Shown in pieces: positions 1-27,453 of a stretch of DNA of 64,000 nt. Within the stretch, counting starts at the first letter, position 1, and every line of letters starts with the position of its first letter. Source of the DNA: Sinohyriopsis cumingii. Taxonomy: Eukaryota > Mollusca > Bivalvia > Unionida > Unionidae. Where the stretch lies: the NCBI GenBank assembly GCA_028554795.2, contig CM068829.1, forward strand, positions 130,030,016 to 130,094,015, given 5' to 3'. A program made the translations under genes and the position numbers. Under the pieces are notes generated by a model. The model had not been told where the DNA came from and did no database searches. It saw only the letters and a list, made by a program, of their open reading frames with translations.

Positions 1-136
1 GACTGGGTGGGACATCATGCGGCATGATTCCCCAGTGCTAGACATCACTATGAACCGCTACACTAAGACATCATAGCGATATGACTGAAAAGTGGTTAAA
101 TCTACATTAAAAATCCAAATCACACACACACACACC
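1..136 (+). mobile_element. tRNA-derived SINE, family B, 3' part
   Basis: The first ~110 bases match, in the opposite orientation, the core and 3' end of the element at 57578-57894: the same gggacatcatg, gctagacatcac and atatgactgaaaa blocks in the same order. Both copies then end in attaaaaatccaaatca followed by (CA)n. The tRNA-like head would lie outside the window. The match to two other copies in the window is direct. Naming it a SINE rests on the tRNA-like head seen in those copies. Confidence 0.8.
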
Positions 137-198
137 TACAAACCTACAAAGCATACTTCTGAAAAATGTATGCCACAATTTGGAATACATAATCAAAA

Positions 199-960
199 GT
201 ATATATGTCTGGTGCTAGGGTCATGGTAATAAATGTTTATGGTGCTTTGGTCAAGGAAGTAAATGTGTCTTGTTCAAAGATCCTGGAAGTGCATAAACCT
301 GATTCTAATATCCAGGAAGTACATACCTCAGGTGCTCAGATCAAGGCAGTACATATATTGGTGCTTAGTCTAGGACATGCAAATGTCTGCCCAGAGCTAA
401 GGTCTAGGTAGAACATGTGTCTTGTGCTAAGGTCTAGGAAATACATACATCAAGTGTTACTCTGTGAAGTGCATATAGCTGGTGCTAAGGTCCAGGAAGC
501 ACACACATTTGGTTTTAAGTTCAAGGAAGCATATACAGCTGGCGCTAAGGTCAGGAAGCACATACATCTGGTTGTAAGTTCCAGGAAGCAAGTACATCTT
601 TTGCTAAAGTCAGGGAAGCACTAATAATATTCAGGAAGCACATAACATCCGGTGCTCAGGTCAAGGAAGTACATACGTCTTTTGCTCAGGTCTAGGAAGT
701 ACATGTGTTTGGAACTAAGTTCTAGGAAGTACATATGCCTGGTGCTAATAAATCCAGGAAGTACAAAAATGTGGTTCTAAAGTCCAGGAAGTACATACCT
801 CTTGTGCTCAGGTCTAGGAAGTACATACATCTGGTGATAAGTTCTAGTAAGTAGATATGTCTTGTGCTAAGGTAGTGGCAGTAAATACCAATGGTGCTTA
901 TGTATAAGAAGTACCTTCATCTGGTGCTAATATCCAGGAAGTGTACATCCCATGTGTTTA
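199..960. repeat. Degenerate edge of the 30-bp minisatellite
   Basis: Loose copies of the ~30-base unit (tctggtgctaaggtctaggaa and variants) recur every 28-32 bases but differ strongly from one another. This is the eroded margin of the array that becomes regular after position 2000. The open frames here (205-411 and 415-624) follow the repeat and are not gene-like. Confidence 0.8.
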
Positions 961-1609
961 GACACAGAAAGGAGCAAAATCATCAAGTTTCGTAAAACTT
1001 AAACATTTCAGTTGTCAAATTCAAAAATGAAAATGTGAGAGGAAAGTATAGTATTATGAAATTAATCCAATTAATCCTTATAAAGGTCTATGAAAGTACA
1101 AAAAGAATTAAAACTTCCTTATAAATTTAAAAGCCAGAAATGTACTGGTCCTCCAAGAACCATAATGTCATCAACCCTAACCTTATCACAGTTCCAGGAT
1201 AATATTATAGTCCAAAATGAACACTATTTCAACTCAACATTCCCCCAAACAATTTTCCTCTTTAATGAGTTCTAAGTACAGCATCAAACACATCTGCAGA
1301 CTTAGATCAGGAACACCACAAGTGAGATTGACTCCAAAATCAGAATGAATATGATAGCTAAATTCTTTCCTTATAAACACCATCTACTGCAACTGTATTT
1401 CACAATAGACCCCATGTGACAGAACACACTAAACAGTTTCCATGAACGTTGTATGTAAGAGTATTATTAATAATTGTCAACACATATATAATCATCTATT
1501 TATAGATCCTATGTAATCTGCATTCTTAACAGAGGTCACATACACATTATATTCTATACAATTTATAACTATGAATAAAAATTAAACAAATAAAATAATG
1601 TATCTGAGG
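961..1609. other. Unique AT-rich spacer inside the minisatellite region
   Basis: No repeat unit, splice-supported exon or mobile-element end was recognised here. Degenerate minisatellite units lie on both sides. It is either an old insertion into the array or a non-repetitive island. Confidence 0.5.
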
Positions 1610-1922
1610 TTACAGTTGGTACTAAGGTCTAGGACATACATCTGGCACTAAGGTCTGCTAAGAGCATATGTCCAGTACTCGGGTCAAGGAACAAAATATG
1701 TCTGGTGCTAGAGTTGTTGAAGTACCTATGTCCTGTGCTTAAGTCTAGTAACTACATACTTATCGGTGCTAGAGTCATTGAAGTGTATATGCTTCATCCA
1801 GGAACTAGATACATCGGGTTCTAAGGTGCAGGTAGTACATCCATCTAGTGCTAAGGTCTATAAACCACATGCATATGCTGCTAAGGTCAAGGAAGTATGT
1901 AAGTCTGGTGATAGGGTTAAGA

Positions 1923-1924
<2 letters not shown>
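1610..1924. repeat. Degenerate 30-bp minisatellite units
   Basis: Ten or so diverged units of the ggtgctaaggtctagga type, with spacing of about 30 bases. They lead into a (TA)n tract. Confidence 0.75.

Positions 1925-1990
<66 letters not shown>
1925..1990. repeat. (TA)n microsatellite
   Basis: About 33 uninterrupted TA dinucleotides sit between degenerate minisatellite units on both sides. Confidence 0.97.
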
Positions 1991-1992
<2 letters not shown>

Positions 1993-4074
1993 TACTAATG
2001 CTTAGGAATACATGTCTGATGTTAAGGTCCTGCTAGTACATACATCTGGTGCTATAGTTTAGCAAATGGGTACCTTTGGTGATCAGGTCTATGAAGTACA
2101 TACCTCTGGTGCTAAGGTCTAGGATGCATATACTTCTGGTACTAGGGTCTAGTAAGTATATACATCTGGTTCTAGGGTCTATTATGCATATACGTCCGGT
2201 GCTAGCGTCTAGGAAGTATATATGTCTGGTGTTACGATCAATGAAGTATATATATCTGGTGCTACGATCAATGAAGTATATATGTCTGGTGCCTAAGTTA
2301 TAGGATGCATATACGTCTGGTGCTAGGGTCTAGGAAGTATATTCATCTGGTACTAGGATCTAGGATGCATATATGTCTGGTGCTAGGGTCAAGGAAGTAT
2401 ATATGTCTGTTGCTATCATCTATGACGTATGTATGTCTGGTGCTAGGTTCTATGATGCATATACGTCTGGTGCTAGGGTCAATGAAGTATGTTCATCTTG
2501 TGCTATGGTCTAGGATGCATATACATCTGGTGTTAGGGTCGATGAAGTATATATGTCTGGTGCTAGGGTCTTGGACGCTTATACGTCTGGTGCTAGGGTC
2601 TAGGAATTATGTTCATCTGGTGCTAGGATGCATATACGTCTGGTGTTAGAGTATATGAAGTATATATGTCTGGTGCTATCATCCATGAAGTATGCATGTC
2701 TGGTGCTAGGTTCTAGGATGCATATACGTCTGGTGCTAGGGTCAAGGATGCATACACGTCTGGTGCTAGGGTCTAGGAAGTATATTCGTCTGGTGCTAGG
2801 GTCTTGGACGCTTACACGTCTGGTGCTAGGGTCTAGGATGCATATACGTCTGGTGCTAGGGTCTAGGAAGTATGTTCATCTGGTGCTAGGGTCTTGGACG
2901 CTTATACGTCTGGTGCTAGGGTCTAGGATGCATATACGTATGGTTCTAGGGTCTAGGAAGTATATACGTCTGGTGCAAGGTTCTTAGATGCATATACGTC
3001 TGGTGTTAGGGTCTATGAAGTATATATGTCTAGTGCTAGGGTCTTGGACGCTTATACGTCTGGTGCTAGGGTCTAGGATGCATATACGTCTGGTGCTAGG
3101 GTCTAGGAAGTATGTTCATCTGGTGCTAGGTTCTAGGATGCATGTTCATCTGGTGCTAGGGTCTAGGAAGTATATATGTCTGGTGCTAGGCTCTTTGATG
3201 AATATACGTCTGGTGTTAGGGTCTATGAAGTATATATGTCTAGTGCTAGGGTCTTGAACGCTTATACGTCAGGTGCTAGGGTCTAGGAATTATGTTCATC
3301 TGGTGCTAGGATGCATATACGTCTGGTGCTAGGGTCTAGGAAGTATATATATCTGGTGCTATCATCTATGAAGTATGTTCATCTGGTGCTAGGTTCTAGG
3401 ATGCATGTTCATCTGGTGCTAGGGTCTAGGAAGTATATATGTCTGGTGCTAGGTTCTTTGATGAATATACGTCTGGTGTTAGGGTCTATGAAGTATATAT
3501 GTCTAGTGCTAGGGTCTTGGACGCTTACACGTCAGGTGCTAGGGTCTAGGAATTATGTTCGTCTGGTGCTAGGATGCATATACGTCTGGTGCTAGGGTCT
3601 AGGAAGTATATATGTCTGGTGCTATCATCTATGAAGTATGTATGTCTGGTGCTAGGTTCAAGGATGCATATACGTCTGGTGCTAGGGTCTAGGAAGTATG
3701 TTCATCAGGTGCTAGGGTCTAGGAAGTATATATGTCTGGTGCTAGGTTCTTTGATGAATATACGTCTGGTGCTAGGGTCTCGGAAGTATGTTCATCTGGT
3801 GCTAGGGTCTTGGACGCTTATACGTCTGGTGCTAGGGTCTAGGATGCATATACGTGTGGTGTTAGGGTCTATTAAGTATATATGTCTAGTGCTAGGGTCT
3901 TGGACGCTTATACGTCAGGTGCTAGGGTCTAGGAATGATGTTCATCTGGTGCTAGGATGCATATCCGTCTGGTGCTAGGGTCTAGGAAGTATATATGTCT
4001 GGTGCTATCATCTATGAAGTATGTATGTCTGGTGCTAGGTTCTAGGATGCATATACGTCTGGTGCTACGGTCTA

Positions 4075-4432
4075 GGATGCATATACGTCTGGTGCTAGGG
4101 CCTAGGAAGTATATTCATCTGGTGCTAGGGTCTTGGACGCTTACACGTCTGGTGCTAGGGTCTACGATGCATATACGTCTGGTGCTAGGGTCTAGGAAGT
4201 ATGTTCACCTGGTGCTAGGGTCTTGTACGCTTATACGTCTGGTGCTGGGTCTAGGATGCATATACGTCTGGTGCTAGGGCCTAGGAAGTATATTCATCTG
4301 GTGCTAGGGTCTTGGACGCTTACACGTCTGGTGCTAGGGTCTACGATGCATATACGTCTGGTGCTAGGGTCTAGGAAGTATGTTCACCTGGTGCTAGGGT
4401 CTTGTACGCTTATACCTCTGGTGCTGGGTCTA
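4075..4432. repeat. 179-bp higher-order repeat, two copies
   Basis: A six-unit block (179 bp, one base short of 6x30) starting at ggatgcatatacg occurs at 4075 and again at 4254. It carries the same rare variants in the same order: gggcctagg, a tacgatgcat unit, a tcttgtacgc unit and the shortened ggtgctgggtct unit. Confidence 0.85.
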
Positions 4433-5697
4433 GGATGCATATACGTCTGGTGCTAGGGTCTAGGAAGTATATATGTCTGGTGCTATGATCTATGAAGTAT
4501 ATACGTCTGGTGCAAGGTTCTTTGATGCATATACGTCTGGTGTTAGGGTCTATGAAGTATATATGTCTAGTGCTAGGGTCTTGGACGCTTATACGTCTGG
4601 TGCTAGGGTCTAGGATGCATATACGTCTGGTGCTAGGGTCTAGGAAGTATGTTCATCTAGTGCTAGGTTCTAGGATGCATGTTCATCCTGTGCTAAGGTC
4701 TATGAAGTATATATGTCTGGTGCTATGATCTATGAAGTATATATATGTCTGGTACTATGATCTATGAAGTATATATGACTGGTGATAAGGTCTAGGAAGT
4801 ATATACGTCTTTTGCTAGAGTCTAGAATGCATATACGTCTGATGCTAGGGTCTAGGAAGTATGTTCATCTGGTGCTAGGGTTTTGGATGCTTATACGTCT
4901 GGTGCTAGGGTCTAGGATGCATATACGTCTGGTGCTAGGGTCTAGGAATTATGTTCATCTGGTGCTAGGATGCATATACGTCTGGTGCTAGGGTCTAGGA
5001 AGTATATATGTCTGGTGCTATCATATATGAAGTATGTATGTCTTGTGCTAGGTTCTAGGATGCATGTTCATCTGGTGCTAGGGTCTATGAAGTATATATG
5101 TCTGGTGCTATGATCTATGAAGTATATATGTCTGGTACTATGATCTATGAAGTATATATGACTGGTGATAGGATCTAGGAAGTATATACGTCTGGTGCTA
5201 GAGTCTAGAATGCATATACGTCTGGGGCTAGGGTCTAGGAAGTATGTTCATCTGGTGCTAGGGTTTTGGACGCTTATACGTCTGGTGCTAGGGTCTAGGA
5301 TGCGTATACGTCTGGTGCTAGGGTCTAGGAAGTATGTTCATCTGGTGCTAGGGTCTAGGAAGTATAAATGTCTAGTGCTAGGGTCTTGGACGCTTATACC
5401 TCATGTGCTAGGGTCTAGGAATTATGTTCATCTGGTGCTAGGATGCATATACGTTTGGTGCTAGGGTCTAGGAAGTATATATGTCTGGTGCTAGGGTGTA
5501 GGAAGCATGTTCATCTGGTTCTAGGATGCATGTTCATCTGGTGCTAGGTCTAGGAAGTATATATGTCTGGTGCTGGGCTCTTTGATGAATATACGTCTGG
5601 TGTTAGGGTCTATGAAGTATATATGTCTAGTGCTAGGGTCTTGGACGCTTATACGTCAGGTGCTAGGGTCTAGGAATTATGTTCATCTGGTGCTAGG

Positions 5698-7181
5698 ATG
5701 CATATACGTCTGGTGCTAGTGTCTAGGAAGTATATATGTCTGGTGCTATCATCTATGAAGTATGTATATCTGGTGCTAGGTTCTAGGATGCATATACGTC
5801 TGGTGCTAGGGTCTAGGATGCATATACGTCTGGTGCTAGGGTCTAGGAAGTATGTTCATCTGGTGTTACGGTCTTGGACGCTTACACATCTGGTGCTAGG
5901 GTCTCGAAGTATGTTCATCTGGTCTTAGGGTCTAGGAAGTATATATGTCTGGTGCTAGGTTCTTTGATGAATATACGTCTGGTGTTAGGGTCTATGAGGT
6001 ATATATGTCTAGTGCTAGGGTCTTGGACGCTTATAGGTCTGGTGCTAGGGTCTAGGAAGTATGTTGATCTCGTGCTATGGTCTAGGATGCATTTACATCT
6101 GATGTTAGGGTCTATGAATGATATATGTCTGGTGCTATGATCTATGAAGTATATATGTCTGGTGCTATGATCTATGAAGTATATATGTCTGGTGCTATGA
6201 TCTATGAAGTATATATGTCTGGTGCTATGATCTATGAGGTATATATGTCTGGTGCTATGATCTATGAAGTATATATGACTGGTGATAGGGTCTAGGAAGT
6301 ATATACGTCTGGAATTAGTGTCAAGGATGCACATACGTTTGGTGCTAGGATCTATGAAGTATATTCATCTGGTGCTAGAGTCTTGGACGCTTATACGTCT
6401 GGTACTAGGGTCTAGGAATTATGTTCATTTGGTGCTAGGATGCATATACGTCTGGTGCTAGGGTCTAGGAAGTATACATGTCTGGTGCTATCATCTATGA
6501 AGTATGTATGTCTGGTGCTAGGTTCTAGGATGCATATACGTCTGGTGCTAGGGTCTAGGATGCATATACGTCTGGTGCTAGGGTCTAGGAAGTATGTTCA
6601 TCTGGTGTTACGGTCTTGGACGCTTACACATCTGGTGCTAGGGTCTCGAAGTATGTTCATCTGGTCTTAGGGTCTAGGAAGTATATATGTCTGGTGCTAG
6701 GTTCTTTGATGAATATACGTCTGGTGTTAGGGTCTATGAGGTATATATGTCTAGTGCTAGGGTCTTGGACGCTCATAGGTCTGGTGCTAGGGTCTAGGAA
6801 GTATGTTGATCTCGTGCTATGGTCTAGGATGCATTTACATCTGATGTTAGGGTCTATGAATGATATATGTCTGGTGCTATGATCTATGAAGTATATATGT
6901 CTGGTGCTATGATCTATGAAGTATATATGTCTGGTGCTATGATCTATGAAGTATATATGTCTGGTGCTATGATCTATGAGGTATATATGTCTGGTGCTAT
7001 GATCTATGAAGTATATATGACTGGTGATAGGGTCTAGGAAGTATATACGTCTGGAATTAGTGTCAAGGATGCACATACGTTTGGTGCTAGGATCTATGAA
7101 GTATATTCATCTGGTGCTAGAGTCTTGGACGCTTATACGTCTGGTACTAGGGTCTAGGAATTATGTTCATTTGGTGCTAGG
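5698..7181. repeat. 742-bp higher-order repeat, two near-identical copies
   Basis: Positions 5698-6439 recur at 6440-7181. Every translated stretch in the first copy reappears exactly 742 bases later (for example 5874 and 6616, 5915 and 6657 on the minus strand), with only a few substitutions. 742 is not a multiple of 30 because some units are short. The near identity implies recent duplication, by unequal exchange or replication slippage. Confidence 0.92.
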
Positions 7182-8580
7182 ATGCATATACGTCTGGTAC
7201 TAGGGTCTAGGAAGTATACATGTCTGGTGCTATCATCTATGAAGTATGTATGTCTGGTGCTAGGTTCTAGGATGCATATACGTCTGGTGCTAGGGTCTAG
7301 GAAGTATAGATGTCTGGTGCTATCATCTATGATGTCTGGTGCTAGGTTCTAGGATGCATATACGTCTGGTGCTAGGGTCTAGGAAGTATATATGTCTGGT
7401 GCTATCATCTATGAAGTATGTATGTCTGGTGCTAGGTTGCATATAAATCTAGTGTTAGGGTCTATGAAAGATATATGCCTGGTGCTATGATCTATGAAGT
7501 ATATTTGTCTAGTGCTATGATCTATGAAGTATATATGTCTAGTGCCATGATCTATGAAGTATATATCACTGGTGATAAGGTCTAGGAAGTATATACGTCT
7601 GGAGTTAGGGTCAAGGATGCACATACGTTTGGTGCTAGGGTCTATGAAGTATATTCATCTGTGCTAGGGTCTTGAATGCTTATACGTCTGGTGCTAGGGT
7701 CTAGGAATCATGTTCATCTGGTGCTAGGGTCTAGGAAGTATATATGTCTGGTGCTATCATCTATGAAGTATGTATGTCTGGTGCTAGGTTCTAGGATGCA
7801 TATACATCTGGTGCTAGGGTCTATGAAGTATATATATCTGGTGCTATCATCTGTTAAGTATGTATGTCTGGTGCTAGGTTCTGGGATGCATATACGTCTG
7901 GTGCTAGGGTCTATGAAGTATATATGACTGGTGATAGGGTCTAGGAAGTATATATATGACTGGTAATAAGGTCTAGGAAGTATATACGTCTGGTGTTAGG
8001 GTCTATGATGCAAAAACGTCAGGTGCTAGTGTCTAGGAAGTATATATGTCTGGTGCTATGATCTTTGATGTATGTATGTCTGGTGCTAGGTTCTAGAATG
8101 CATATATGTCTGGTGTTAGGGTCTATGAAGTATATATGATTGGTGCTTTGATCTATGAAGTATATATTACTGGTGATAGGGTCTACGAAGTATATACGTC
8201 TGGTGCTATGGTCTATGAAGTAGATATGACTGGTGATAGGGTCTAGGAGGTATATATGACTGGTGATAGGGTCTAGGAAGTAAATACATCTGGTGCTAGG
8301 TTCTATGATGCATATACGTCAGGTGCTAGGGTCTAGGAAGTATATTCATCTGGGGCTATGATCTTTGAAGTATATATGTCTAGTGCTAGGTTCTAGGATG
8401 CATATACGTCTGGTGCTAGGGTCTATGAAGTATATATGACTGGTGCTTTGATCTATGAAGTATATATAACTGGTGATAGGGTCTAGAAGTATATACGTCT
8501 GGTGCTAGGTTATATGATGCATATACGTCTGGTGCTAGGGTCCAGGAAGTATATACTTTTGGTTCTAGGTTAGAGATTGA

Positions 8581-10047
8581 TTTGGCTCTCTGTGGTTTGT
8601 GGAATCTGTCAGATATCATGCAGAATATGGCCTTAACTTACGATAAAATATTGCTATAAAGTGAAAACTGAAAGGAAGTGGTGCCTACCCCCACCCACCC
8701 TATCTGCTGATATGGTTGATACATTTCTTCAACTAATCACTTTATTTTGTCAGCGAGAGGTTTATATACCCCCTTGGTCGCCGGTGCAGACGGTATTAAT
8801 ACATGTTATATAATATGAAAATCATACTGATGTGTCCTTTTATTGCAGCATCTGGGTTTTGAATGATACCATTTGTCTTGCAGCAATGATTTGGATAAAA
8901 TGATGGATAAAACAATTGAAGATGACTATGTTTAAATAAGGGTATAAACAAAGAAATGACTAGGAAACACGTTTGAATTTTTAATTTAATTTAAATTACA
9001 ATTGCTTTGTTTTCTATATTGTAGTTAAAGAAAAGGGCATAAATTGAACTGTGGTATATTTTATAAAATTTCTAGAGGTCATCCTTTTTTGGAAGATTTT
9101 ATTAAAAAATTTGTTTAAATATTGTTACTGTACTAAGACCCATCTATATTCCATTTTGATGTGTAGCAGTCATGATGCAAATTGACAAAGTATTCAGTAA
9201 AATACTTGGGTAGTCATTGGAGGAAAATATTTCCCCAAAAGGTTTACATTCACTTGCAGCAATTAACTATAGGACTAAAACATCTATACATCTGGTTCTA
9301 ATATTTGGTAAGTACATAACTCTGGTGCTAAAGTCTAGGAAATAAATAAGCCTGGTGCTAACGTGAAGCTATGTGTCAGGTGATAGAGCGAAGTGTCAGG
9401 AAAGGATATTTGTATAGTGCTAAGGTCAAGGATTATAAAATTGTGTGAATACATTTCAAGATCATTTTAGTGGGTATAAATGAATGATGAGCGAAATTCA
9501 CTTTATTATTTTTAATCCAGTTTTACATTCAAATTAAACACACCCCATACCATCTTTGGTCCTCTTTTGGTTAAGGGTTATCCTGAAATATATGAGTTTG
9601 ATAAAAGTTACAGAACATCAAACTGTTATGTCTTTCTCCCTGTTATTCTCAGGTCGCTCTGTTATTTATCATAACAATATAAAATATGTAAGTATAAATA
9701 TTCATTCATACTGACATTATTGGACAGAAGGTGTAGAATATGATGGATGGCTACCGGTGGTTTATGTACTGACCTTTATAATGCTATAGAACATATCCAT
9801 TATAATTATACCTAACACCATGTCACTTGGATAATTATAAAACAGAGTAATATTGAATTGAAATTAGCATAAAGTCGGTTTCCTGATGAGCAGGTGTAAA
9901 CAAACTTTTGCACGCGGTATACAATGTTATGACTCTATAATATAAGTATGAGGCATTTGCAACGAAAGACAGTAAAGCTCACATTAAAGAATATATCAAG
10001 AGCAGGAAAATGTAATTTGAGAAAATACAGACCTACAACTGAAAGCA
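8581..10047. other. Intergenic / 3' flank of the OTU-like gene
   Basis: No gene is visible. At about 9285-9440 five isolated units of the 30-bp minisatellite (ctggttctaat, ctggtgctaaag, ctggtgctaacg) survive. On the minus strand, downstream of the stop codon at 10048, the first obvious polyadenylation hexamer (AATAAA; tttatt on +) is at 9502-9507. The 3' UTR may therefore run to about 9.5 kb. Confidence 0.5.
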
Positions 10048-25409
<15,362 letters not shown>

Positions 25410-25980
25410 CAAAATGAAACATTACGAGTACGTAACATAAATGCTCTGAAAAATACCATTCTTTACTTGAATCATAAAATGTTGATTGATTTAAAACCTC
25501 TGATGCTTTTGAAATCGTCTTTCAGCAGGAAATAAATTGTAAAATGTTTCATTTGCTGTCACTTTACAATTTTAAGTTGAATGAAACATGATAATTTATT
25601 GCTATCAAACTTAATCATGTTCAGACAATTTGGACTTCACGCTTAATAATATGAATCTTTGAACTAGATTTAAAATGTATTTTAGTAGAATTGTATGCGT
25701 AGTTTGTTTGCTTACATAACTGTTTACCATAGTTTTATTTCAAGTAATGGAAAGTTTACATTCTCTTGAGGGGCCGAAAATTTGAAATATGCGGGAGAAA
25801 TAAAGAAACAAATATCATTGATAAATATGCCAAAGCAATTATCCTTCCTTTTGGGCAATGAAAAAACAGATCTTGAAAATACAAATTACCCAAGAACAAC
25901 AATAACAAAGCAAACTTGTGAAGAAATATGGGGTTCGAATTTACATGAGTACATCAAAGAAAACTAATATACATTATGAT

Positions 25981-25982
<2 letters not shown>

Positions 25983-26042
<60 letters not shown>

Positions 26043-26045
26043 TTC
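25983..26045. repeat. (TA)n(CA)n microsatellite
   Basis: About 24 TA units followed by a short CA run. Confidence 0.95.
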
Positions 26046-26697
26046 ATAATACTACATTGTAGATACAAATTAAATCATAGCTATGTGCATATCTTTTCTA
26101 ATTTTTCATGATTATTTCCACAATAGCCCAACATAAAAGTTCATAGCAGTAATTGATATTTTTAATGTAAGCATCCATCTATAAATAATTTATACAATCT
26201 GAAAGTTTTAGTCTTGATTTGGAGTTTTGTGCTCAGGAGATTGATAAGTATTAGCCATTGTTGCGGCTGAGAAATCATGCAACTCGTATTGCTTCCTCTC
26301 CAACCCCTTTAAATAGGGATGTAAGCCATGTGTTCCTGTAAGTCCATCTATTCACTAGGCTATAGGATATTTGTTTGATATATATGATGGTATTTTTCAC
26401 CCAAGATATACCTTTGATAAGTAAAAAAGAAAATCAGTTTAATATAATTTGTGTTATTTCCAACAAAATTGTTCCTATGTAAGCATAAATTATATAAAAA
26501 GTAAGTATTCCTCAAACATGTGTAATTTTTTCCTTTTCATACAATATAATGTTTAGATTGTTTTCGTACAATGTCTCAACACAAAAAATGAATATCATGT
26601 ACACTTTCTGTGTATTATCATCACTCTAAGGATGAATAGTCTTGATGGAATGACTTACCCTCTATGAAAATTAGAAGTGCTGTTACTATTAACATAG

Positions 26698-26954
26698 AGG
26701 GGCCCCGAGTGGCCGAGTGGTCTAAAGCGCTCTTCGTTACGGATCACTGCCATCTCACCTCTGTCTGCGGCGGTTCGAGTCTAAGATTCAGCCAATGTGG
26801 GCATGTGAGAAAGCCTGCCAGTAGCTTCTCGTGGGTCGGTGGTTCTTTCCGGGGTTTTCCGGGTTCTTCCTCCACCATTAATACTGGCCGCCATGTATAG
26901 CCTATCGTGCTGAAAAATGGCGTTAAACCCCACAACAACAACAACACAACAACA
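26698..26954 (+). mobile_element. SINE family A, full length
   Basis: The tRNA-like head gagtggccgagtggtctaaa carries box A, and gcggttcgagtct is box B. The core (gtgggtcggtggttctttcc, ggccgccatgtatagcctat) and the tail ggcgttaaaccccacaac with (CAA)n follow. It is bounded by a perfect 13-base target-site duplication, actattaacatag, at 26685-26697 and 26955-26967. Confidence 0.95.
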
Positions 26955-27318
26955 ACTATTAACATAGTGTACAAAATATGTAAGCTGTAAAAACTACAAT
27001 ATAAACAATATAAACATTAAAACTTACAATAAATATAACTTATTTGTATTTTCACTCTAAACCACATATTAAATTTAATACATCCATACTTGTGTGCATG
27101 CCTTTTTTGTGGGATGGAGATACTCAAATTTATTTAGAAATTTTATAGCATTTAGATGCTAAACTTTATGACTCTTCAATAAGATGGAAGCTCATAATAA
27201 AGAATAACAAATATGCCAGGTATGACACTCTTATAAATTAAAAGATGATTTAACTGACCGACATATATTAGACCACTAAATATATGAGATTAAATACAAT
27301 CCTAACATAACCACTTAC

Positions 27319-27370
27319 CAAAAAATGTAATTTGTGGTACTGGCCAAAAAATTTAATTTGTGGTACTGGC
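27319..27370. repeat. 26-bp tandem duplication at an exon end
   Basis: Two adjacent copies of caaaaaat[g/t]taatttgtgg + tactggc (27319-27344 and 27345-27370), one mismatch apart. The second copy on the minus strand abuts the splice donor. 26 is not a multiple of 3, so the duplication changes the exit phase of exon B. Confidence 0.93.
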
Positions 27371-27453
27371 CTTGTCTTGTTTGGCTTTGGCAAATGCAAA
27401 TACAACATCACAAAGCTTGGCTCATCATCTGAATTTTCCATCCAAATCTTAGC
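27319..27453 (-). CDS. Upstream exon B, probable 5' part of the OTU-like gene
   Basis: Acceptor ttttatttttgcag, donor gtaagt; 135 bp, open, starting AKIWMENSDDEPSFVMLYLH and continuing LPKPNKTRPVPQ. It follows exon A in phase 0. Its last 52 bases are a perfect-spaced 26-bp tandem duplication. With one copy only, the exon would end in phase 1 and join the AG at 25359-25358 to give ...PQITFF-VTNVRS. With both copies that join meets TGA at once. So this is either a separate small gene, an allele or assembly with a frameshift, or a gene using another acceptor. Confidence 0.65.

Larger units (their letters stand above)
1999..8580. repeat. 30-bp-unit minisatellite, ~6.6 kb
   Basis: About 220 tandem units of a 30-base motif built on ctggtgctagggtctagga. 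Several unit variants differ mainly in the middle: atgcatatacgt, agtatatatgt, agtatgttcat and cgcttatacgt. Because 30 is a multiple of 3 and stops are rare in some frames, the array reads through as ten-residue repeats, LVLGSRKYIH-like on + and IYFIDHSTRH-like on -. These explain all long open frames between 2 and 8.4 kb. No start context, splice sites or unique flanking domain supports a protein. Units vary from 28 to 32 bases, so frames break often. Confidence 0.95.

Noticed and set aside
2305-8400. Many 60-139-codon open frames with LVLGSR... or IDHSTRH... repeats
   Set aside because: They are translations of the 30-bp minisatellite. Unit length alone explains the openness, and the frames break wherever a unit has an indel.
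26714-26770. Possible tRNA gene (box A and box B present)
   Set aside because: It is the head of SINE family A: the cloverleaf is degenerate, and the core, tail and target-site duplication follow.
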